Shown here piece by piece: positions 1 to 5,052 of a stretch of 6,816 nucleotides of DNA. Position 1 is the stretch's first letter; every line of letters starts with the position of its first letter. The position numbers and the translations under genes were made by a program. The stretch spans positions 1 to 6,816 of the forward strand of contig JADGOF010000120.1 of NCBI GenBank assembly GCA_017883105.1. The letters run 5' to 3'. The notes beneath the pieces were generated by a model that had not been told where the DNA came from, searched no databases, and saw only the letters and a program-made list of their open reading frames with translations. The stretch is from Acidimicrobiales bacterium. Lineage in GTDB: Bacteria > Actinomycetota > Acidimicrobiia > Acidimicrobiales > RAAP-2.

Positions 1-873
1 GACGTCGAAGTCATCGACCTGATGATCGGGTTTCCGAGCAGGAGACCCGAGGCCAAGTACCACTTCATGGCCCCACTGCTCAAGGACGAGGGAAGCCAGA
101 CACTGGCCTTTCCGGCTGGCTACATGTTCAAAGACGTGCCCGAGCCAGACGCTGGCGGTGGCGAGGACCCGGTGGCGATCACGCTGGCCGCTATGGACCA
201 CCATGGGATCGCCGTCGGCCTGATCGGACTGGGCACAGAGTTGGCGACCCGGGCGTTGGCCGAGCATCCCGGTCGGTTCGTGGCCAGTTTGGAGATCGAT
301 CCGAACGACATCACCGGCGCCGTCCGGTCGATCCGCGAGGCCCATGCCACTTACGGCATCAGAGCGGTGAGCACCTTTCCGGCCGGCTGCAATCCCCAGG
401 TCCCCATCTCCGACCGCCGCTACTACCCCGTGTATCAGACCTGCATCGACCTCGACCTGCCCGTCGTGGTGAATGCGGGAATCGCCGGGCCCCGGGTCCC
501 GTCGGCATGCCAGGACGTCATGCACTTCGACCAGGTCTGCTACGATTTCCCCGAGCTGGTCATCGTGATGCGCCACGGGGCCGAGCCCTGGGAGTCCCTG
601 GCGGTGAAGCTGATGCTCAAATGGCCGGGGCTCCACTACATGACCTCGGCCTTCGCTCCGAAGTACTACCCGGAGGCGGTCATCGAGTATGCCAACTCAC
701 GCGGCGCCGACAAGGTCATGTACGCCGGCTACTACCCGATGGGACTGAACCTCGACCGGATCTTCACCGAGTTGAAGGACGTGCCATTGAAGGACGAGGT
801 GTGGCCGAAGTTCTTGCGGGACAACGCGGCACGGACCTTCAAGATCCCGGTTGCGGGAGCCGTCTTGTATTGA
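1..873 (+). CDS. Amidohydrolase-2 (ACMSD-like) family protein, 5' end outside window
   Basis: The frame is open from base 1. Residues encoded before the first ATG (at 22) form the beta-1 strand (VEVIDLMIGFPS) that family members need, so the true start lies just upstream of the window. Sequence features fit the amidohydrolase-related TIM barrel (PF04909 type): a central HPGRF segment (residues 82-86 counted from ATG 22), a YYPVYQTCIDLDLPVVVNAG strand (134-153) and MRHGAEPW (183-190), equivalent to the family GHxGxPW. Classical members are Zn enzymes (decarboxylases or hydrolases). Here the N-terminal HxH is absent, the beta-5 His appears to be Asn151, and the usual beta-8 Asp motif reads MYAGYYPMG (233-241); only His185 remains. 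Activity may therefore be altered or lost. Terminates with TGA; 119 bases separate it from the next gene on the same strand. Substrate unknown. Family assignment is confident, reaction is not. Confidence 0.85.
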   Translation, partial: DVEVIDLMIGFPSRRPEAKYHFMAPLLKDEGSQTLAFPAGYMFKDVPEPDAGGGEDPVAITLAAMDHHGIAVGLIGLGTELATRALAEHPGRFVASLEIDPNDITGAVRSIREAHATYGIRAVSTFPAGCNPQVPISDRRYYPVYQTCIDLDLPVVVNAGIAGPRVPSACQDVMHFDQVCYDFPELVIVMRHGAEPWESLAVKLMLKWPGLHYMTSAFAPKYYPEAVIEYANSRGADKVMYAGYYPMGLNLDRIFTELKDVPLKDEVWPKFLRDNAARTFKIPVAGAVLY

Positions 874-957
874 GCGGCCCAACCGCTCTCCCTTGCCGAC
901 CGTGATCTGGTGTCCCACGGGGCGAGGGCCGGCCCGGTCGCACGCGAGCAGGTGGTT

Positions 958-986
958 TCCCGTCGATTTGGAATCCGTCCTACAGT
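958..986 (+). promoter_or_regulatory. Predicted leaderless-type promoter for the SDR gene at 993
   Basis: TACAGT at 981-986 fits the actinobacterial -10 pattern TANNNT and ends 6 bases before the ATG at 993, so transcription would start at or next to the start codon. No Shine-Dalgarno sequence precedes this ATG, which agrees with a leaderless mRNA. The -35 region at 17-base spacing (TCCCGT, 958-963) is poor. Inferred from position and pattern only. Confidence 0.45.
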
Positions 987-992
987 CTGGCG

Positions 993-1748
993 ATGGCGTC
1001 TCCACGTTTCACCGGAAAGTCGGCGCTCGTCACCGGGGGAGCGTCCGGCATCGGTCGTGCCACCGCGCTCCGCCTGGCTTCGGAAGGGGCATCGGTGGTC
1101 GCCACCGACGTAAATGCCGAGCTTCTTGGGAAGCTGTCGGCCGATGCGGAAGGCTGCGACGGCTCGGTGGCCACCCTGGTCGGTGACGTGGGCTCCGAAG
1201 GCGGCGTGACCGCCATCATCGACGCGTCCGTGGCGCAGCTCGGCAAGCTCGACGTGGTGGTCAACGCAGCCGGAGTGCTGTCGTTCTCCCACACCCACGA
1301 GTTGTCGCTGGATGAGTGGAACCGACTGATCACCATTAACCTCACCGGCACGTTCCTGGTCTGCCGAGGGGCCCTGCCCCACCTGCTGGCGACCCGGGGC
1401 AACATCGTGAACCTAGCTTCGACGGCGGCCCACAGGGGTCAGGCCTGGGCTGCTGCATATGTCGCCTCCAAGGGTGGGGTTCTGGCCCTCACCCGGGCCC
1501 TGGCCGTCGAGTATGGCGGTGCCGGCCTGCGGGTCAACAGCATCAGCCCGGGTGCCATCGACACGCCCATCACGGCGGCTTTCCACCTCCCTGAGGGTGC
1601 AGATGCCTCGCTCCTCAAGCGGGCGATGCCCATCGGCCCGTTCGGGACTCCCGAAGGCATCGCCGCGGCCATTGCCTATGTGGGCTCCGATGAGGCCTCC
1701 CATATGAACGGCGCCGACCTGCTGGTGGACGGCGCCACCCTGGCCTGA
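993..1748 (+). CDS. Classical SDR family NAD(P)-dependent oxidoreductase
   Basis: A 251-residue protein, the usual length for a classical short-chain dehydrogenase/reductase. Rossmann nucleotide-binding motif TGGASGIG at residues 14-21; Asp39 at the end of beta-2 (VVATDVN) suggests NAD(H) rather than NADP(H). NAAG at 91-94; catalytic tetrad Asn116, Ser143, Tyr156 and Lys160 (YVASK); PG at 186-187 after beta-6. All key residues are present, so it should be an active cytoplasmic dehydrogenase or reductase acting on an alcohol/ketone. Substrate cannot be told; 3-oxoacyl-ACP reductase (FabG-like) or hydroxysteroid-type activity are both possible. No ribosome-binding site is visible, but a TANNNT box sits 6 bases upstream, supporting this ATG as a leaderless start. 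It follows the amidohydrolase-fold gene by 119 bases and converges on the minus-strand operon with a 10-base gap and no visible terminator. Confidence 0.92.
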   Translation: MASPRFTGKSALVTGGASGIGRATALRLASEGASVVATDVNAELLGKLSADAEGCDGSVATLVGDVGSEGGVTAIIDASVAQLGKLDVVVNAAGVLSFSHTHELSLDEWNRLITINLTGTFLVCRGALPHLLATRGNIVNLASTAAHRGQAWAAAYVASKGGVLALTRALAVEYGGAGLRVNSISPGAIDTPITAAFHLPEGADASLLKRAMPIGPFGTPEGIAAAIAYVGSDEASHMNGADLLVDGATLA

Positions 1749-1758
1749 CCCGGCGGAG

Positions 1759-2250
1759 TCAACCCAGGGTTGAGCGCCCTCCGGTGATCCAGAAGTCTGC
1801 GGTGACTTTCAGCCCCTTCACCGAAGCCCTCGGCATCAGCTCCTCGTATGTCCGCAGGTAGCCGGTGTGCGCGATCAGCCAGGTCCCATCGATCTTGACG
1901 TAGCGGTCGGTGTAGAACGCCGCGCCCTGCACGTTGATGCCGAGGTCGGTCAGAATCACTACGTCTTCCAGAGCCCAGGTCCCGGTTGCGTCATTGGCGC
2001 CGATCAGGTCGATCTCGGGATGGTGCACCCGGTGGCTGCTGAGGAATGTGGTGGCCCCCATCGAGTTGCGACAGAATTCGATGATGGCATCGCGGCCCTC
2101 GGCGGAGTACACGCCGCCGCTGTACTTGGCGGTGGCATTCGCGGTGAAGCAGGTCTCGAGTTCGTCCCACAACTTCTGGTCAAGGCATCGCATGTAGCGG
2201 TACTTCAGCCGCTTGATCAGCTCGATCTCGACGAGGTCCTCGGGCGTCAT
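1759..2250 (-). CDS. SnoaL-like / NTF2-fold protein
   Basis: 163 residues, typical for a one-domain SnoaL_4/NTF2-like cone-fold protein. The N-terminal helix (IKRLKYRYMRCLDQKLWDEL, residues 12-31), the FTANATAKYSGG turn (35-46), the HRVHHPEIDLIGANDATGTW stretch (73-92) and the late strand YVKIDGTWLIAHTGYLR (117-133) follow the family plan. His76/His77 correspond to a conserved pocket His in this group. Members act as small dehydratases, isomerases or cyclases, or as non-catalytic partners; which applies here cannot be decided. ATG 2250 is preceded by AGGAG with 5-base spacing, so the start is secure. It is the last gene of the operon transcribed from 4187, lying 81 bases after the diaminopentanoate-dehydrogenase-like gene, and presumably handles the same substrate pathway. 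Confidence 0.85.
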   Translation of the reverse strand: MTPEDLVEIELIKRLKYRYMRCLDQKLWDELETCFTANATAKYSGGVYSAEGRDAIIEFCRNSMGATTFLSSHRVHHPEIDLIGANDATGTWALEDVVILTDLGINVQGAAFYTDRYVKIDGTWLIAHTGYLRTYEELMPRASVKGLKVTADFWITGGRSTLG

Positions 2251-2255
2251 GACTA

Positions 2256-2260
2256 CTCCT
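2256..2260 (-). promoter_or_regulatory. Ribosome-binding site of the SnoaL-like gene
   Basis: AGGAG on the minus strand, 5 bases before the ATG at 2250. It fixes the start of this gene and shows translation is initiated independently of the upstream gene, which ends 81 bases away. Confidence 0.7.
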
Positions 2261-2312
2261 GTGATGGGTCGGGCCCGTCGGTCGGGCGGCTGTGGAAGTT
2301 GGTCGGCGCAGT

Positions 2313-2329
2313 CGGGTCGATGTGACCCG
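2313..2329. repeat. Small inverted repeat in the operon's intercistronic gap
   Basis: CGGGTC-gatgt-GACCCG is a perfect 6-base inverted repeat with a 5-base loop, starting 2 bases after the TAG stop of the diaminopentanoate-dehydrogenase-like gene. There is no T tract, so it is not a standard intrinsic terminator. It could be an RNA stem that partly separates expression of the third operon gene or protects the upstream message. It may also be chance in such GC-rich sequence. Confidence 0.3.
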
Positions 2330-2331
2330 GG

Positions 2332-3411
2332 CTACCGGATGGTTCCCACTCCGGGGATGAGGGGCAGATCGAGGGCCGTGACCCATCCGGGCGGCAGATC
2401 GTTGACGGCAGGGATGGCGTTGAGGGCACGGAGCCCGGTGGCCAGGCAGCCGGCCGCGGCGGCGTCGCGACCACTGCCGTCGGAGAAGCGGAAGGCGGTC
2501 TCCTGTGTGATCGATGGCGACCCCTCGATCACTACCCGGTAGACGTCGTTCTGGTTGCCGCGGGGCCAATCGGGTGCGGCATCGGTACCCACCCGGTTCA
2601 CGTGTTCGAGGCAGATCCGTGGCTCGCCCTTGTAGATGCCGTTGACGGTGAACCGGATGGCCGCCACCTCGCCCGGGCTGATGGTGCCCTTGGCGGTGGT
2701 GATCGGTGTGTCGGTGACCCACTTCTCCCAGGTGGTGGTGATCTCGTCGAGTTCGATGCCCACAGCGTGGGCCATCATCGGGACGGTGGCTCCCCACGAC
2801 ATGACCAGAATGTCGGAGTGCTCGAGCAGCGGGGTGAACTCGGGATGCCGTCCGATCCCCATTTCGTCCTCGTAGTCGCCCTCGTAGTTGATGTAGTCGA
2901 GGATCTCGAGAGCCTTGACCTGGCGGACCTCCCCGCACAGGCCCATGAGGGTCATCGGGAAGAGGTCGTTGGCGAACCCTGGGTCGATACCGGTGGTGAA
3001 GCACGAGGCGCCACCGGCAGCGCATGCCTCGCTGATCGGGTCGATCCACGACGGCGGGTTGAGGGACATGGTGGGCCACACCCAAGGGGTCATGGCCGTC
3101 GAGCACACGTCGATGCCGGCTCGGAGGAACGCCCCGATGTCGCGCATGTTGTCGTTTGCGTGTGCCGCGGTCGGCCCGTAGTGGACAAGGGCGTCGGGCC
3201 GCAGGGCGATCAAGGCCTCGATGTCGTTGGTGGTGGTGATGCCGACCGGTCCGATGCCGCAGATCTCGCCGACGTCCTTGCCCGCCTTCTCCGGATTGTT
3301 GACGCCCACTCCGACCAGTTCGAAGGAGGGGTGGCGAAGGATCTCCGGGATGACCATCTTGCCGACGAATCCGGTACCCCAGACTACGACTCGCTTCTTG
3401 GTGTCACTCAT
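2332..3411 (-). CDS. Diaminopentanoate-dehydrogenase-like Rossmann oxidoreductase (DapB-like N-terminus)
   Basis: 359 residues from ATG 3411. The reading frame is open further upstream, but that part overlaps the preceding SDR gene; the chosen ATG overlaps the SDR stop as ATGA and has GGAGA 9 bases upstream (3425-3421), inside the SDR gene, so translational coupling is likely. The N-terminus carries a NAD(P)-binding GTGFVG motif (residues 12-17) as in DapB-type reductases. The remainder, including GIDPGFANDL at 141-150, fits the C-terminal domain of 2,4-diaminopentanoate-dehydrogenase-like proteins. The founding clostridial enzyme oxidatively deaminates 2,4-diaminopentanoate in ornithine fermentation; actinobacterial relatives are usually only labelled dihydrodipicolinate reductase-like, and the real substrate is unknown. 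It is not a housekeeping DapB, being too long and lying away from lysine genes. Stop codon is TAG. Middle gene of the TetR-flanked operon. Confidence 0.85.
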   Translation of the reverse strand: MSDTKKRVVVWGTGFVGKMVIPEILRHPSFELVGVGVNNPEKAGKDVGEICGIGPVGITTTNDIEALIALRPDALVHYGPTAAHANDNMRDIGAFLRAGIDVCSTAMTPWVWPTMSLNPPSWIDPISEACAAGGASCFTTGIDPGFANDLFPMTLMGLCGEVRQVKALEILDYINYEGDYEDEMGIGRHPEFTPLLEHSDILVMSWGATVPMMAHAVGIELDEITTTWEKWVTDTPITTAKGTISPGEVAAIRFTVNGIYKGEPRICLEHVNRVGTDAAPDWPRGNQNDVYRVVIEGSPSITQETAFRFSDGSGRDAAAAGCLATGLRALNAIPAVNDLPPGWVTALDLPLIPGVGTIR

Positions 3412-4187
3412 CGCATCATCTCTCCGGAGTTGACCAGCAGATACTGGCCGGTCACCGCCTTGGCGTGGTCGGAGGCGAAGAACGCGGCCACATCGGCGAC
3501 CTCGCCATCCTCGGTCATGCGGCGAAGAGGGAACTTCCCGACGATGTCGTCGAGGACGTCCTCTTTGGTGCGGCCTTGGCTCTTGGCGGTCCCGGTGACG
3601 AACATCTCGACGTTCGGCCCCCACATCCACGACGGGACCACCATGTTGCAGCGGATGTTGTGGGGCCCGAGCTCGTCGCACAGGTAGTACATGGCGGAGA
3701 GCAGCGCACTTTTGGATGCGGCATAGCCGCCCTGAGGCAACTGGGGCTGGAACATGGACTGGGAGCCGATGAGCACCACCGAACCACCACCACCCGACTT
3801 CATTGCCTCAGACACCGGGCGGATCACCGTGAGGGCACCGATGACGTTGGTCTCGAACGCCTTGCGCCAGTCCTCGAATTTGAGGTCGTAGAGCCCACCC
3901 CAGACGTTCTCGTAGGCCGCGACCTGGATGAGGGCGTCAACCGAACCGAAGCGCGTCTGCGCCAATTCGACGAGGGAGGCACAGGACTCGGGATCGGTGA
4001 TGTCGGTCACATGGGTGGCCACGTGCTTGCCGCTCGGGTCGAGCTCGGCGGCGATCGCCTCCAAGGTGTCCTTGGTCCGTGCCGCCATCACCACATTCGC
4101 CCCGGCGCGCAGGGCGCTCGTGGCGCATTCGCGGCCGAGCCCCCCTCCGACGCCTGTCACCACTACGGTCTTGCTGTTCAGGATCAT
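3408..4187 (-). CDS. Atypical classical SDR family oxidoreductase, first gene of operon
   Basis: 259 residues. Rossmann motif TGVGGGLG at 11-18; AAR at 35-37 after beta-2 suggests NADP(H) preference. Catalytic Asn114, Ser142 (13 residues before Tyr), Tyr155 and Lys159 (YAASK) are all present. Two family landmarks differ: the NNAG segment reads QVAA (88-91) and the PG after beta-6 reads PS (185-186) followed by WMWG, which may reshape the substrate pocket. Probably an active cytoplasmic carbonyl/alcohol oxidoreductase of unknown substrate. ATG 4187 has a GAGGGG only one base away, too close for a normal Shine-Dalgarno, whereas a TATAAA box ends 8 bases upstream, so a leaderless or near-leaderless start is likely. 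The next gene begins inside this stop codon (ATGA). Divergent from the TetR gene and probably its target. Confidence 0.9.
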   Translation of the reverse strand: MILNSKTVVVTGVGGGLGRECATSALRAGANVVMAARTKDTLEAIAAELDPSGKHVATHVTDITDPESCASLVELAQTRFGSVDALIQVAAYENVWGGLYDLKFEDWRKAFETNVIGALTVIRPVSEAMKSGGGGSVVLIGSQSMFQPQLPQGGYAASKSALLSAMYYLCDELGPHNIRCNMVVPSWMWGPNVEMFVTGTAKSQGRTKEDVLDDIVGKFPLRRMTEDGEVADVAAFFASDHAKAVTGQYLLVNSGEMMR

Positions 4188-4195
4188 TCCCCTCT

Positions 4196-4232
4196 TTTAT
4201 ACGTTTGACAGTTTGGTGTCAATCAGTAAATT
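4196..4232. promoter_or_regulatory. Overlapping divergent promoters with shared TetR-type operator
   Basis: TTGACA (4205-4210), six bases, then TGTCAA (4217-4222) form a perfect inverted repeat. Each arm read 5' to 3' on its own strand is TTGACA, the -35 consensus. Plus strand: -35 4205-4210, 16-base spacer, -10 TAAATT 4227-4232, start point near 4240 (TetR gene). Minus strand: -35 4222-4217, 15-base spacer, -10 TATAAA 4201-4196, start point near 4188 (SDR operon). The two promoters cross each other, so a repressor dimer on the palindrome would block both. That the neighbouring TetR protein binds here is inferred from its position and the palindrome; the boxes are read directly. Confidence 0.75.
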
Positions 4233-4248
4233 GTGCAGGGTGAGGCGC

Positions 4249-4887
4249 ATGGCATGGTCCGGCCAGATCCCGGCCGACCAAGACGATGCTCGCCGGCGGA
4301 TCATGGCTGCGGCCGTCCGCTGTGTGCAGCAGCACGGCATCGACCGGACCAGCGTTGCCATGATCGCCTCCGAGGCCGGAGTGTCCCGCCCCACGCTGTA
4401 CGCGTACTTCGAGAACCGGGACGAGATCGTCAATCAGGCGGCCATCGCGGCCACCGAGTCGTTTGTGGAGCGGGTGATCCAGCACACCCGTCAGTTCGAC
4501 ACGGCATCGGAGCGACTTGTGGAGTCGACCCTCTTCTCCCTCCGGGGGATCCGGGCCGAGTCGGCATTGGCCATGCGTTTCCGTGCCGGACAAGTCCTGC
4601 ACGGCCCGCTCAACGCAGACGAGCTCTTCTACGCCAAGCTGTGCCTTGGGCCGGTGGTGGAGTTGGCACCGCACATCGAGTCGTGGATCGATGACGCGTC
4701 GGAGCTGGCGGCCCGGGTGATCATCTCCCTGCTCACTCGGGAGCCCATGGAGGAGCGCACCGAGGACGAGGAGCGGGCCTTCCTCTACCGCTGGTGGCCA
4801 CGGGCACTCGGGATCGTCGACCGTGGCCCGAGGGGTGGGGAGGGCGGAGCGGCCCTGGTCGGCGGTCGGAGTCGTCCGATCGGCTGA
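4249..4887 (+). CDS. TetR/AcrR family transcriptional regulator
   Basis: 212 residues from ATG 4249, the usual TetR length. The N-terminal DNA-binding domain spans about residues 13-60: first helix ARRRIMAAAVRCVQQHG (14-30), then the helix-turn-helix TSVAMIASEAGVSRPTLYAY (34-53) and FENRDEI (54-60), all classic. The C-terminal ligand and dimerisation domain (about 65-190) is not recognisable to a ligand class. The last ~20 residues are Gly/Arg-rich and probably disordered. Start is ambiguous: an in-frame GTG at 4240 lies exactly where the predicted promoter would start transcription (leaderless, three residues longer), whereas ATG 4249 has AGGG 8 bases upstream. Divergent from the SDR operon with a shared palindrome; expected to repress that operon and itself until a pathway metabolite binds. 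Confidence 0.9.
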   Translation: MAWSGQIPADQDDARRRIMAAAVRCVQQHGIDRTSVAMIASEAGVSRPTLYAYFENRDEIVNQAAIAATESFVERVIQHTRQFDTASERLVESTLFSLRGIRAESALAMRFRAGQVLHGPLNADELFYAKLCLGPVVELAPHIESWIDDASELAARVIISLLTREPMEERTEDEERAFLYRWWPRALGIVDRGPRGGEGGAALVGGRSRPIG

Positions 4888-5007
4888 ACGACGGCGCCAG
4901 TGGACTCCTCGCCCGTCAGTCGGGTGGCGCCAGTATCTGGACGGTCTCCGGTGGCATGTTCCGAACTGGCAACATGGCCGTTGGCGCGCGACCCGGGGAG
5001 TCTGACG
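4888..5007. other. Gap between TetR and DUF1254/DUF1214 genes, with repeats
   Basis: No gene seen. It holds a perfect inverted repeat CATGTT (4955-4960), 10 bases, AACATG (4971-4976), a possible operator for the downstream gene. Within its spacer and right arm, CGAACTGGCAA (4962-4972) matches 9 of 11 bases of one half of the upstream TTGACA-type operator. A 9-base direct repeat GGCGCCAGT occurs at 4893-4901 and 4926-4934 (33-base period). No TANNNT box at promoter distance was found, so the promoter of the next gene is not located; read-through from the TetR gene is possible as no terminator is visible. Confidence 0.4.
4995..5000 (+). promoter_or_regulatory. Ribosome-binding site serving ATG 5008
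   Basis: GGGGAG ends 7 bases before ATG 5008, a good Shine-Dalgarno arrangement. It points to 5008, not 5053, as the ancestral start of the DUF1254/DUF1214 gene, although an in-frame TAA at 5044 follows. ATG 5053 has only a weak GGG upstream. Confidence 0.6.
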
Positions 5008-5046
5008 ATGAGTGGCACCGACGAGCTGCCGCCCGAGAAGCTGTAA
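5008..5046 (+). other. Twelve-codon 5' fragment of the DUF1254 gene ended by an in-frame TAA
   Basis: ATG 5008 encodes MSGTDELPPEKL, then TAA (5044-5046), then Arg-Ala and the ATG 5053 of the long frame, all in the same phase. The segment PPEKL-x-RAMEAYLYGYP resembles the helix that precedes the YGYP motif in DUF1254 proteins, so these codons look like the natural N-terminus interrupted by one nonsense codon. A single base change from GAA, CAA or AAA would produce it; Glu fits the helix best. Ribosomes starting here would terminate six bases before the next ATG, a favourable distance for re-initiation. A sequencing error is the main alternative. Confidence 0.6.
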
Positions 5047-5052
5047 CGGGCA

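Noticed and set aside
900..935. CCGTG-N11-CACGG and GGGCCGGCCC as a terminator or operator after the amidohydrolase gene
   Set aside because: Short, GC-only, no T tract and not placed relative to the promoter at 958-986; expected often at this GC content.
2180..3106. 308-codon minus-strand open frame and several long plus-strand frames across 2213-4208
   Set aside because: Arg/Pro/His-rich translations in the shadow of genes with clear domains; no motifs, and lengths are explained by high GC content.
3408..3411. The SDR/dehydrogenase overlap as a possible fusion or frameshift
   Set aside because: It is an ordinary ATGA stop/start overlap with a ribosome-binding site; both proteins are complete and of normal length.
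2332..3681. Longer version of the diaminopentanoate-dehydrogenase-like frame starting near 3681
   Set aside because: The extra 90 residues are Arg-rich, antisense-like composition lying inside the SDR gene in another frame; ATG 3411 with GGAGA and an ATGA overlap is the better start.
3928..4248. Upstream extension of the TetR frame to 3928
   Set aside because: It runs through the divergent SDR gene and both promoters; TetR homology starts right after ATG 4249.
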